The notes beneath the pieces are model-generated. The model made no database searches, had not been told where the DNA came from, and saw only the letters and a list, made by a program, of their open reading frames with translations. Below are positions 11,487 through 19,261 of a DNA stretch of 64,000 nucleotides, in pieces. The stretch's first letter is position 1. Every line of letters begins with the position of its first letter. Source of the DNA: Pseudarthrobacter sp. GA104 (GTDB taxonomy: Bacteria; Actinomycetota; Actinomycetes; Actinomycetales; Micrococcaceae); assembly GCF_009741265.1 (NCBI RefSeq), contig NZ_WOWL01000001.1:2604001-2668000 (forward strand), given 5' to 3'. The translations under genes and the position numbers were made by a program.

Positions 11487-11665
11487 GGGGATGGATCCTC
11501 CTGCGTTCTCTCCGCGGCGGGCAGCCGGTCTGCGGCCTGTATCAGCAGTTGTCCAAGTGACTCTACCGAAGAAAAAAGCCGGAAACCTGCGGCTCGGGGC
11601 CGTGAATGGTAACGCAAACCACCTGCGGGGGCCGTTCGTGGCAAGCGGGGGCAGTCGAAAGCATG

Positions 11666-11671
11666 TAATCT
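11666..11671 (+). promoter_or_regulatory. Candidate -10 box for DUF3073 gene
   Basis: TAATCT fits the actinobacterial -10 pattern TANNNT and would give a leader of roughly 85 nt before ATG 11761. No convincing -35 was found. The rest of 11487-11760 shows no gene. Confidence 0.35.
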
Positions 11672-11760
11672 AGGTGTACGACAAATTGACCAAACATTCC
11701 GGGGCCTCACCGATAGCCAAGGTGACCACCTCCGGTCCAAGTACAAAAGGGGGTCACGCC

Positions 11761-11994
11761 ATGGGGCGCGGCCGTCAAAAGGCAAAAGCTACCAAGCAGG
11801 CTCGGGATATCAAGTACTACTCCCCGAACACTGACTACTCGGCACTTCAGCGTGAGCTGACGGGCCCAAGCAGTCGTGCCACGAGCCATTACGCGAATGA
11901 GCCGGTTGAACCGGACTATTCGGCTTATGTGGATAAGTACGCGGATGATTTGGAAGAAGACGACGACGAGGTAGACACCCGTCGGATCGGCTAG
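11761..11994 (+). CDS. DUF3073 protein
   Basis: 77 aa, highly charged. It begins MGRGRQKAKATKQARDIKY, a basic stretch nearly invariant in DUF3073, followed by SPNTDYSALQREL and an acidic tail rich in Asp and Glu. Function unknown; conserved across actinobacteria. AAAGGGGG precedes the ATG by about 8 nt; longer in-frame starts are not conserved-looking. In other actinobacteria this gene typically lies convergent to purM; here it points toward purM but is about 7 kb away. Confidence 0.9.
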   Translation: MGRGRQKAKATKQARDIKYYSPNTDYSALQRELTGPSSRATSHYANEPVEPDYSAYVDKYADDLEEDDDEVDTRRIG

Positions 11995-12035
11995 TTGTCG
12001 CAAGGTGCTGTTGCCGTTACCGGGCAGCCCTGTGA

Positions 12036-12098
12036 CGCCGCAGCACTAACGGATCAGCTATGGATCCTGGTCCCAGGACCAGTGCGGCGCTTCTTTTT
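12036..12098 (+). terminator. Terminator after DUF3073 gene
   Basis: Outer arms CGCCGCA / TGCGGCG enclose a strong inner hairpin CTGGTCC-CA-GGACCAG, and the structure is followed by CTTCTTTTT on the plus strand. This is a good intrinsic terminator for the DUF3073 transcript. Confidence 0.65.
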
Positions 12099-12145
12099 CG
12101 GCCCTTTGGAACCTGGTGTCCCAAGGTGCCGACTTCAGTTATTGG

Positions 12146-12182
12146 GCCCGCTGCCCGCACCTCAACGGTGCAGGCGGCGGGC
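12146..12182. repeat. GC-rich hairpin over the end of the fused permease gene
   Basis: GCCCGC and GCACC arms pair with GGTGC and GCGGGC across a short loop; the stem spans the TGA of the minus-strand permease gene. It could assist termination of the ABC operon, but the U tract is poor in both directions. Confidence 0.3.
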
Positions 12183-13904
12183 TTTCTGCTGCCCTCCGCC
12201 AGCCAGTCCCACTGCCACTACGGACGCCAGGACCAGTGCGGAGGCGGGTGCCAGGACCGCCCACGGGGCACGCTCAACATAGCCCATGCCCTCGGCCAGG
12301 ATGAGTCCCCACTCCGGCGAGGGCTGCTGCGGGCCCAGCCCCAGGAATCCGAGAGCCGCCAGCGCGAGTGCCGTTCCGGGCAGCCGGAGCATCGCATGGC
12401 GCAGGAGCGGGGCGGCCACCGCCGGGAGGATGTAGCGGAGCATGATGCGTGCCTTGCCCACCCCGAGTACGGGAAGGATGCGCACATACGGCTGCGCCCT
12501 TGCTTCCTGGGCCAAAGCCGCAGTGTGCGCCGCCAGGGGCGCCCAGCTCACGGCGGCCACGGCGAGGGCCGCGCCGTGTGCCGAGGGGCCCGTGAGCGCA
12601 GCAACAACAAGGCCGGCAAGGATGGGCGGGGCCGCGTTCGTTACCTCCAGGGGTCCCGTGGCGGCAAGAGGAAAGAGTCCGACGGCGATTCCCACGGCCA
12701 GGCAGGCCAGCACCACTGCCAGCGCTGTCCCCAGCGTTCCCACGGCCCCGTGCCCCACCCGCGCCAGCAGGTCCCGGCCGCTGGCGTCGGCGCCGAACGG
12801 GAGTGTCCAGGCGGGCGGCGCCAGCCTGGCGTGCCCGGAGGCGAGGGGGTCGCGCAGCAGCCCGGCCCCGGCAACCAGGAGCAGGGCCAGGCCGGCCACC
12901 GCCGGCGCGGCCAGATGCCGGCGGTTCGCTGACCGCGGGGGCTCGGGAAGCGGAAGCGTTCCGAAGCGGACCGCGGGCCCGATCAGCAGGTGCCGCACCG
13001 CCGTCGTCAGCGTTCCCACCAGCAGGGCGAACCCCATCAGTGCCAGCATGCCGGCCTGCAGGGTGGGGACGTCCTGCGCGCTGGCAGCGCCCAGCAGCGC
13101 CCGGCCGAGCCCTGGAATGGCGAATACCTTTTCCACTGCCACTGCACCGCCGGTCAGCCCCACCAGGACCAGGCCGGCCTGCGGGAGCACGGCGGGAAGC
13201 GCCCGGCGGAGCACCGCTGCGGCCAGCAGCGCAGGCCCGGCCCCGGCCATCCGCCACGTGGCCACCCACTGTTCGGCAAACGCTGCCCGGACGGCGTCGG
13301 AGACCAGCAGCCCGATCAGACCGCCGGCCGGGATTCCGAGCGAAAGGGCTGGCAGGACCGCATGCTCCGGGCCCTGCCAGCCGAAGGGCGGAAACCACCG
13401 CAGCCAGATGGCACCCGCCACCAGCAGCACGGCGGCCAGCAGGAACTCGGGCAGTGATGTCAGCGCAGCGGACAGGGCGCCCGACGCCGGTCTGCGCCGC
13501 CCCCGCAGCCCGTCCACTACCGCCGGCGCGCAGGCTAGCAGCGCCACGAGTGCCGCGGACGCGATGGCGAACGCCATCAGGGTCATCGAGACGCCCAGCG
13601 CCGCCGCGATGCCGGGTCCCACGGGTGTGCTGCTGATCCAGGACGTGCCCAGGTCGCCGGCCAAGATCCCCTGTACCCAGGACAGGAGCATGGCCGCCGG
13701 GCCCTGCTCCAGGCCGAGCTCGGCGCGGATTGCGGCGAGTGCCTCGGGCGTGGGCTCCCGGTCCGCGTACCTGGCCCGCAGGACGGTGTATTCGGCGCCG
13801 CGGCCCGAGAGCCAGGGCATCATCCCGATCAGCACCACCAGGCCAAGCAGGGCGAGGACCCGGGACACGGTGACTTTGACTGCAGCGGACATCCCGGACC
13901 TCAC
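12162..13904 (-). CDS. Fused DppB-DppC-type ABC transporter permease
   Basis: 580 aa, about the sum of two normal family-5 permeases. Residues 1-310 are DppB-like: an N-terminal helix, an AELGLEQGPAAMLLSWVQGILAGDLG segment shortened from the usual LGLD..Y/GDLG region, and GAVAVEKVFAIPGLGRALL. Residues about 330-580 are DppC-like: PFGADASGRDLLARV and the EAA loop YVRILPVLGVGKARIMLRYILP. Together they would form the complete membrane channel as one chain. GTG 13904 overlaps the stop of the solute-binding gene (GTGA). Substrate (peptide, nickel or metallophore) is not determined by the sequence. Confidence 0.87.
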   Translation of the reverse strand: MRSGMSAAVKVTVSRVLALLGLVVLIGMMPWLSGRGAEYTVLRARYADREPTPEALAAIRAELGLEQGPAAMLLSWVQGILAGDLGTSWISSTPVGPGIAAALGVSMTLMAFAIASAALVALLACAPAVVDGLRGRRRPASGALSAALTSLPEFLLAAVLLVAGAIWLRWFPPFGWQGPEHAVLPALSLGIPAGGLIGLLVSDAVRAAFAEQWVATWRMAGAGPALLAAAVLRRALPAVLPQAGLVLVGLTGGAVAVEKVFAIPGLGRALLGAASAQDVPTLQAGMLALMGFALLVGTLTTAVRHLLIGPAVRFGTLPLPEPPRSANRRHLAAPAVAGLALLLVAGAGLLRDPLASGHARLAPPAWTLPFGADASGRDLLARVGHGAVGTLGTALAVVLACLAVGIAVGLFPLAATGPLEVTNAAPPILAGLVVAALTGPSAHGAALAVAAVSWAPLAAHTAALAQEARAQPYVRILPVLGVGKARIMLRYILPAVAAPLLRHAMLRLPGTALALAALGFLGLGPQQPSPEWGLILAEGMGYVERAPWAVLAPASALVLASVVAVGLAGGGQQKARRLHR

Positions 13905-15439
13905 TGCGCGCCGCCCGTGATCCCGGTCCGGCTGGTAATCAGGGCCCGTTCCCGCGGATCCCGCTCCACCCCGGCCACCCGTGCCGATTCACCCTGGATG
14001 ACGCGTTCGTGGAGCAGCGGGATGGCGGCGTCCCGGGCAAGGATGAGGCTTTCGGCGGCGGCAATGGCGGCGCGGCGGTCCGGACCGGCAGGCATGCCCG
14101 CGGCCGTGGCCAGGGCTGCGTCTACCCGGGGGTCGCAGAACTGGGAGATGTTGAAGGATCCGGTGCAGGAGAAATCGCTGTAAAGGTAGGCAACCGGGTC
14201 GCCCGAATCCAGCACTGTGGCACGCGAGAGGATGAAGGCATCGAACTTCCCTGCCAGCGCGTCAGCCTCGATGTGCTGGTACTCCCGGACATCCTGCTCC
14301 ACGGAAAATCCTGCGGCTTCCAGCTGCTGCTCAAGCTGGACGGCGACCTCGGGCAGCTCGGCGCGGTCCGTGAAGGTGCCGAGCCGGATGGCGGTCCCCC
14401 TGACCGCGGTGGCGGCCGCCCGGGTGGCCAGGGCTGCTGCGTACTCATCGCTTTCCCGCTGCCCGGCTGCCCACGGGAGTGCCGGGCCCAGCAACCCGGC
14501 GGCTTTGTCTGCCCGCCCTTCATAGACCCGGTCCACGATGGTGCCGGCGTCAATTGCGGCGCGGGCTGCGGCGCGGACGGCCGGGTCCGCGAAGGGGCCC
14601 GACGCCGTGTTGAGGTACAGCGTGTTGGTCCGCGGCATGGGCACCTCGTGCACCAGCCCGGGTTCGATCCGGGCCACCTGGCCCACAGGGATGGCTTCCA
14701 CAACATCCGCGTCGCCGGTCCGGAGGGCTGCTGCCCGGGCGGTGCCGTCCGGGACGAACTGGACGTCCACGCCGTCGGCCTCCGCCTGCGCGCCCCAGTA
14801 CGCGTCGAAGCGGTCCAGCCGGGCCGAGGATGTGCCCTCCACCGAAACCAGCCGGTAGGGCCCGGTGCCCGCGTTCACGGGACTGACCACACCGCCGTCC
14901 TTATATGCCGAGGCCGCGAGGATGGCCAGTTGCGGGCTTGAGAGCCGCTGGGGCAGGAGCGGATCCGGTGCTGCCGTCGTAATGATGACCGCGTTTGAGC
15001 CCTCCGCCCGGGCGGTGAGTTCCACGCCGTCCAGGATCCTGGGCTTGGGGCTGCCCTGCGCCGCGGCAGTCAGCGAGGCAGCGACTTCCACCGGGGTCAT
15101 GGCGGTTCCATCGTGGAACTCCACGCTGTCCCGCAGGACAAAACGCCAGGAGGTCCGGTCCGCCTGCAGCCACTCCGTTGCCAGGGCAGGTTGCGCCTCG
15201 CCCAGCCTGTCCAGTTCCACCAGGGTCTCCGCTGTCTTCCAGCGTGAAAGCTTGAAGGCGTCATCGCTGAGGGGCGACAGTCCCGAACGCGGCGGCTGGA
15301 GCATCGCCAGTTTGATGCGGCGCTCGCCGTTTCCGCTGCCTGCTGCATGCCCGCCGCCGGCGAAGCATCCGGTGAGGCTGACCGTGAGGAGGACGGCGGT
15401 AAGCGTCATGAGGTGGGTTTCCAGTCGCATTATGGGCAC
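13901..15439 (-). CDS. Family-5 solute-binding lipoprotein (peptide/nickel/metallophore type)
   Basis: 512 aa. A signal peptide with lipobox LTGC (Cys about 25) is followed by an SBP_bac_5 fold: KTAETLVELDRLGEAQPALATEW, SWRFVLRDSVEFHDGTAMTP, NAGTGPYRLVSVE, and C-terminal CDPRVDAALATAAG. It captures a ligand outside the membrane for the fused permease encoded downstream. The start is GTG 15439 or ATG 15430. The MFS gene ends 54 bp upstream. Related proteins bind oligopeptides, nickel or opine metallophores; the site cannot be read from sequence alone. Confidence 0.87.
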   Translation of the reverse strand: MPIMRLETHLMTLTAVLLTVSLTGCFAGGGHAAGSGNGERRIKLAMLQPPRSGLSPLSDDAFKLSRWKTAETLVELDRLGEAQPALATEWLQADRTSWRFVLRDSVEFHDGTAMTPVEVAASLTAAAQGSPKPRILDGVELTARAEGSNAVIITTAAPDPLLPQRLSSPQLAILAASAYKDGGVVSPVNAGTGPYRLVSVEGTSSARLDRFDAYWGAQAEADGVDVQFVPDGTARAAALRTGDADVVEAIPVGQVARIEPGLVHEVPMPRTNTLYLNTASGPFADPAVRAAARAAIDAGTIVDRVYEGRADKAAGLLGPALPWAAGQRESDEYAAALATRAAATAVRGTAIRLGTFTDRAELPEVAVQLEQQLEAAGFSVEQDVREYQHIEADALAGKFDAFILSRATVLDSGDPVAYLYSDFSCTGSFNISQFCDPRVDAALATAAGMPAGPDRRAAIAAAESLILARDAAIPLLHERVIQGESARVAGVERDPRERALITSRTGITGGAQ

Positions 15440-15493
15440 GTTGATACCTGTTTCGATGAGTGGTGGAGGGAACTGGCCGGGGCTGGGCCCGTG

Positions 15494-16777
15494 TTAGGTG
15501 CCAGGGGTTGAGCGTGTGGGTGGCAGGAGCCCGGGAAGTCCGACGGCGGGAATCACCATGAGTGCCGCCATTACCGCCCATGGCAAGGCGGCGGCGCCCG
15601 GGTGGGTGGCCGCTGAGTAGAGCGGCCCCAGGACGAGGTTGCCCAGCAGGACAGCGCACCCGCCCATGCTCGCCAGGAATCCGTAATAGATGCCGGAGCG
15701 GCGGCCGCGGGCGAAGTCGAGGACCAGCGGCATGGCCACCGGACCGGCGCACATGTGCCCAAGGCAGAGCCCCGCCACCAGCAGCAGTGCCGGCAGGAGC
15801 TGCAGTGTGCCGGCGGCAGGGGACTGGGCCAGCAGGGCCATTCCGGCGAAGGCCAGGCCCTTGAGGGTGAAGCCGGTGGTGAGCGCGCGTCCCGGACCCA
15901 TCCGGACGCTCAACCGGGAGATGGGCAGCTGCAGCGCAATGGTCAGGACCGAGGCGGCGGCGAACAGGCCGGCCAGCGCGCCGGCTCCCGCCCCGGTCCT
16001 GGCCAGTTCGACGGGGAGGCCGAAATACAGCTGGTTGTAGGCCAGGAGGCTGACGCTGTACAGGGCCGCGAAAGCCACAAAGCGCCTCTCCCGCAGCATC
16101 CCGGTGATTCCATCTGCGCGCGGGACGGCTTCCCGCAGGGGGACCGCGGCCCTGAGCATGTCCGGCGCCGGTCGTGAATCTTCAGCGGGCATGCTGCGCC
16201 ACAGGACCATGGTCATTACGGCAAACACCGCCGCCCCCGCCAGCGCTGCCCAGCTGAAGGAAATGCCCAGCAGCAGGGCCCCCAGCAGGGGCCCGGCCAC
16301 CGCTCCGATTTCTCCGCAGATGGCGAGGAGCGCAAAAAGTCCCGCCGCCTTCCCGCCGGTGTTCCGTCGTCGTTCTTCCGCCTTCCCCAGCAGGGACTCC
16401 AGCGCCGGCGAGAACAGCGCGCCGCCCATCCCGGTGAGGACTGCCCCCAGGAGGAACAGCGCAAAGCTGCCGGCCATGGCCAGGGTGAGGTAGCCGGAAA
16501 TGCGCACGAGGCAGCCCGCCACCATGGCCCGCCGCGGGCCCCACCTGTCCATGACCATTCCGCCCACCAGGAAAAGCCCCTGCTGGCAGAAGACCCTGGC
16601 GCCGAGGACCACTCCCACGGCCGTGGCGGTCATGCCGAAGTCCCGGGTCAAAACCAGGGCCAGGAACGGCACCACGGCGTAGAAGCCGATATTGAAAACA
16701 AGCTGGCTTGCCAGGAGCAGGCCGGGGGACGGGCGAGGCGCTGTGTCCGTCGGCACCGCAGTCCCAAGTGCCGTCAC
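15494..16777 (-). CDS. MFS transporter embedded in the ABC operon
   Basis: 427 aa with about 12 hydrophobic helices. The loop between helices 2 and 3 reads GGMVMDRWGPRRAMVAGC, the MFS motif A. VLGARVFCQQGLFLVGG and the overall layout are of the drug/efflux type. The start is GTG 16777, overlapping the TGA of the upstream ATPase (GTGA); in-frame sequence upstream lies inside that gene. Its position between ABC ATPases and the binding protein suggests it works on the same compound as the importer, perhaps exporting it, as CntE does in staphylopine systems. Confidence 0.85.
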   Translation of the reverse strand: MTALGTAVPTDTAPRPSPGLLLASQLVFNIGFYAVVPFLALVLTRDFGMTATAVGVVLGARVFCQQGLFLVGGMVMDRWGPRRAMVAGCLVRISGYLTLAMAGSFALFLLGAVLTGMGGALFSPALESLLGKAEERRRNTGGKAAGLFALLAICGEIGAVAGPLLGALLLGISFSWAALAGAAVFAVMTMVLWRSMPAEDSRPAPDMLRAAVPLREAVPRADGITGMLRERRFVAFAALYSVSLLAYNQLYFGLPVELARTGAGAGALAGLFAAASVLTIALQLPISRLSVRMGPGRALTTGFTLKGLAFAGMALLAQSPAAGTLQLLPALLLVAGLCLGHMCAGPVAMPLVLDFARGRRSGIYYGFLASMGGCAVLLGNLVLGPLYSAATHPGAAALPWAVMAALMVIPAVGLPGLLPPTRSTPGT

Positions 16778-17577
16778 AGGACACCGGCCGGGGCATGGCA
16801 GGGGAACTGCAGGGCTGATGAAGCGCGCACCAGTGCAGCGGCTTCGGGGCTGCCTGGGTTTTCCAGCACCTGGTGCGTGGGAGCGTGCTCCACGATGCGG
16901 CCCTGCGAAAGGACGGCGGTGGTGGCGCACAACCTGGCAGCAGTGCCGAGGTCATGGGTGACCAGGAGCAGGCCCAGGCCTTCCTCGCGGACCAGCCGGC
17001 CCAACAGCGACAGGACGTTATCCCGCAGGGGGAGATCCAGGCCGCTGACGGGTTCATCGGCCAGCAGGTAGGCCGGCCGCACTGCCATGGCCCGGGCAAT
17101 GGCCACCCTCTGGTTCTGGCCGCCGGACAACTCGCCGGGGCGGCTCTCCATTAGGCCGGCAGGGAGCTCGACCCGTTCCAGTGCGTCGGCCACGAGGCTC
17201 CGGTGGTTCCCTTCCACCCATAGCTGCCTTAGTGGTTCCCGCAGCAGCTGCGCAACAGACATCCGGGGGTCGAGGCTACCGGCCGGGTTCTGCGGGATGT
17301 ACTGCACCGCCTGCCGGTACCAGCGCAGGGACCGGACAGGTCCGGGCCTGACCGCACGGGCACCGAGGGTGACCGTGCCGGCGTCGGGCTTTGCCAGGGC
17401 CAGCAGGATCCGCACCAGGGTGGACTTCCCGGAACCGGAGCTCCCCACCAGGGCCGTGCTGGTGCCCGGTGAAAGGTGCAGGCTGATGTTGTGGAGTGTC
17501 CCTGCCGGCCTTTTCCTGCGGAAGCCGGGCCTGGGGTAGGTGAAGGAAATGTTGTCGGCAGTGAGCGGCCCCATCAT
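16774..17577 (-). CDS. ABC transporter ATP-binding protein (DppF/NikE type)
   Basis: 267 aa. Walker A VGSSGSGKST, Q-loop in YIPQNPAGSLDPRMSV (the family-5 Q-N-P..S-L-(D/N)-P feature), signature LSGGQNQRVAIARAM, Walker B YLLADEPVSGLD and switch His in LLVTHD are intact. It is the second ATPase of the importer. Its ATG overlaps the stop of the first ATPase gene (ATGA). Confidence 0.9.
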   Translation of the reverse strand: MMGPLTADNISFTYPRPGFRRKRPAGTLHNISLHLSPGTSTALVGSSGSGKSTLVRILLALAKPDAGTVTLGARAVRPGPVRSLRWYRQAVQYIPQNPAGSLDPRMSVAQLLREPLRQLWVEGNHRSLVADALERVELPAGLMESRPGELSGGQNQRVAIARAMAVRPAYLLADEPVSGLDLPLRDNVLSLLGRLVREEGLGLLLVTHDLGTAARLCATTAVLSQGRIVEHAPTHQVLENPGSPEAAALVRASSALQFPCHAPAGVL

Positions 17578-18305
17578 GCTGCGGCCGCCGTTACCAGGCG
17601 GCGCGTGTAGGGGTGTTGCGGGTCTTGGAGCAACTCGGCCATGGGTGCCTGCTCCACGATGCGGCCGGCTTCCATCACGATGGCGCGCGTGCAGAGCGCG
17701 GCGGCCGCGGTGAGGTCGTGGGTAATGAAGAGCAGGCTGCGGCCGTCGGCTCCCCAGCCGCGAAGGGTCTCAAGTACTTTCAGTTGCGTGACGGCGTCGA
17801 GGGCGGTGGTGGGTTCGTCCGCCACCAGGACGGGACTGCCGCAGGCCAGGGCGAGGGCGATGCAGACGCGCTGCAGTTGTCCGCCGGAGAGCTGGCCGGT
17901 ATAGCACGGAAGGATCCGGGCGGGTTCCCCTATGCCTGCCTGTGACAACAGCCGGGCCGCTTCCGTCCTTGCTTCTGCCCGGCTGGACCCTGCGGCGAGC
18001 AGCGGAATGGCGAGCTGCCTGCCGACCGGAACGAGGGGGTTGAGGGCCGTCGCCGGGTCCTGGCTGATGAAGGCTGCCCTGGTTGGCCGTGGCGTCCCCG
18101 GCGCAAAAGTGATCGTCCCGGTGGCGGTGATCCCGTCCGGAAGCGAGCCGGCCAGCGCCGATGCCGTGAGGGACTTGCCCGATCCCGAGGCTCCCAGCAG
18201 GGCGACGCATTCACCGGCCTCTACTGAAAAGGTCAGGGGATGCACCAATCTCCGCGTGCCGAGCGAGAGGGCAAGATCTGTCACGGACAGGGCTGGTGCA
18301 GGCAT
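17574..18305 (-). CDS. ABC transporter ATP-binding protein (DppD/NikD type), first gene of operon
   Basis: 243 aa. Walker A LGASGSGKSLT, Q-loop FISQDPATALNPLVPVG, signature LSGGQLQRVCIALAL, Walker B VLVADEPTTALD and LLFITHD are all present. First of five tightly coupled genes (ATPase, ATPase, MFS, binding protein, fused permease). No clear ribosome site precedes ATG 18305. A Zur-like palindrome lies about 50 bp upstream. Confidence 0.9.
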   Translation of the reverse strand: MPAPALSVTDLALSLGTRRLVHPLTFSVEAGECVALLGASGSGKSLTASALAGSLPDGITATGTITFAPGTPRPTRAAFISQDPATALNPLVPVGRQLAIPLLAAGSSRAEARTEAARLLSQAGIGEPARILPCYTGQLSGGQLQRVCIALALACGSPVLVADEPTTALDAVTQLKVLETLRGWGADGRSLLFITHDLTAAAALCTRAIVMEAGRIVEQAPMAELLQDPQHPYTRRLVTAAAA

Positions 18306-18348
18306 GGATGCGTCATTTCATGGCAGGACTTTCAAAGGGTCAAGCCAC

Positions 18349-18370
18349 ATGCTATCAAGAATCATTCGCA
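18349..18370 (-). promoter_or_regulatory. Zur-like operator and -10 box of the ABC/MFS operon
   Basis: On the minus strand TGCGAATGATTCTTG contains the perfect palindrome GAATGATTC and matches about 10 of 15 positions of the actinobacterial Zur box TGAAAATGATTTTCA. TAGCAT (a TANNNT-type -10) directly follows it, so a repressor bound here would block the promoter. Zinc control is inference; the outer arms do not match well. Confidence 0.4.
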
Positions 18371-18414
18371 TTTAAGGTCTTGTGAGAAGTTCGGGGACTG
18401 GCTGCGCACACAAA

Positions 18415-18441
18415 GGAGCCCCAGCCGATGGCTGGGGCTCC
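18415..18441 (-). terminator. Terminator of the small secreted protein gene
   Basis: A perfect 12-bp stem GGAGCCCCAGCC / GGCTGGGGCTCC with a 3-nt loop, followed on the minus strand by TTTGTGTG. It lies 75 bp after the stop of the minus-strand gene and upstream of the ABC operon promoter. Confidence 0.8.
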
Positions 18442-18516
18442 TCGAGTGAAAACCCGGAGGGAGGACGGTGCGCTGAAGGCGCTGAGGCTTGCCCTCTTAT
18501 CCGGTCCGCTGCGCTG

Positions 18517-18822
18517 CTAGTTATTGACGATGCGAACCGGGCCGGTGGCGGTATCGCAGACTGTCCGCTCGGTACCGGTGGCGTCTACTGCTTCGCCAAG
18601 GACTGCGACCGATCCGATGTCGGCGACGTCGCAGAGGGTTGCTGCGACACTGGCTGCAACATTCACGTCCACGGCATCCTCGACGGTGATGTCGCCGACG
18701 GTGACGTTTACAAGGCCGTCATTCAACGTGTTGTTGTCCGCTGCCTGCGAAGGCCCGGCAACGGCGCCCAGCAGGAACAGGCTTCCAGCGGCTGCGGCGG
18801 TGGCTTTTTTCAGAACTGACAT
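18517..18822 (-). CDS. Small secreted protein with alternating Val/Asn pattern
   Basis: 101 aa. A Sec signal peptide (MSVLKKATAAAAGSLFLLGA, cleaved near SQA-AD) leaves about 71 residues with a repetitive alternation: LNDGLVNVTVGDITVEDAVD, then VNVAASVAATLCDVADIGSV, and a second Cys near the end. The pattern recalls small hydrophobic surface proteins of actinobacteria such as rodlins, but I cannot assign it firmly. ATG 18822 follows AGGGAG. A promoter about 250 bp upstream carries the AGCATGCT palindrome, so the message may have a long leader. Confidence 0.75.
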   Translation of the reverse strand: MSVLKKATAAAAGSLFLLGAVAGPSQAADNNTLNDGLVNVTVGDITVEDAVDVNVAASVAATLCDVADIGSVAVLGEAVDATGTERTVCDTATGPVRIVNN

Positions 18823-19075
18823 GATTTTCGCTCCCTTGATATCTGCCCTGGTGCCCCTGTCGGGCAGTCCGCAATTGGGTGTGCTGACTGCCTGATGCCG
18901 TGCTGCTGCACGGCGCAGGTACCGGACGTCTTTGTGGTTGCTTCTTTTGGCATCCGCCGGATCGGCGGGGGAAGGCGGTCCAACCGAGCGGGCGATTATC
19001 GCCGGACTCGTGCGGGGCGGGCATGGCGCTCTCGAAAACCCCGCGTTGACCTTCTGTGCTGCACTTCCACTTACA

Positions 19076-19105
19076 AGCCTAAAGCTAAGCATGCTTAGCA
19101 GTCAA
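19076..19105 (-). promoter_or_regulatory. Promoter with AGCATGCT palindrome in the spacer (copy a)
   Basis: On the minus strand TTGACT and TAGGCT are separated by 18 bp. The spacer contains GCTAAGCATGCTTAGC, a perfect 16-bp palindrome (19084-19099). The same -35, spacing and core recur at 24951-24980. Predicted start of RNA is near 19069. Confidence 0.6.
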
Positions 19106-19146
19106 GGGAACTGAGTGTCTTATCTCAGGTTTCCGGTTCCTGCAGC

Positions 19147-19194
19147 CTTTCCCGGCGCTGGTTAAAGCAACTTTCCCGGCGCTGGTTAAAGCAA
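19147..19194. repeat. 24-bp perfect tandem duplication
   Basis: Two identical adjacent copies of a 24-nt unit beginning CTTTCCCGGCGCTGG and ending TTAAAGCAA. It lies just beyond the purM terminator. Confidence 0.9.
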
Positions 19195-19254
19195 ATCGAG
19201 TGCTCCGCACCTGCCGTTTTGACGGGTCAAAAGGGCCGGTACGGAGCACTCGAT
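19195..19254 (-). terminator. purM terminator: long hairpin
   Basis: Outer arms ATCGAGTGCTCCG / CGGAGCACTCGAT pair perfectly over 13 bp; an inner TTTTGA-CGGG-TCAAAA stem nests inside. It starts 7 bp after the purM stop and is followed on the minus strand by TTTGCTTTAA. Confidence 0.75.
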
Positions 19255-19261
19255 GGGGTTG

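Larger units (their letters stand above)
18823..19261. other. 439-bp intergenic region between small secreted gene and purM
   Basis: No gene is supported. From left to right it holds the putative 5' leader of the secreted protein gene (18823-19069), a promoter with a 16-bp palindrome (19076-19105), a 24-bp tandem duplication (19147-19194) and the purM terminator hairpin (19195-19254). Confidence 0.6.

Noticed and set aside
12146..12182. Efficient intrinsic terminator of the transport operon
   Set aside because: The stem is strong but lacks a U tract on the minus strand and overlaps the stop codon; kept only as a low-confidence hairpin.
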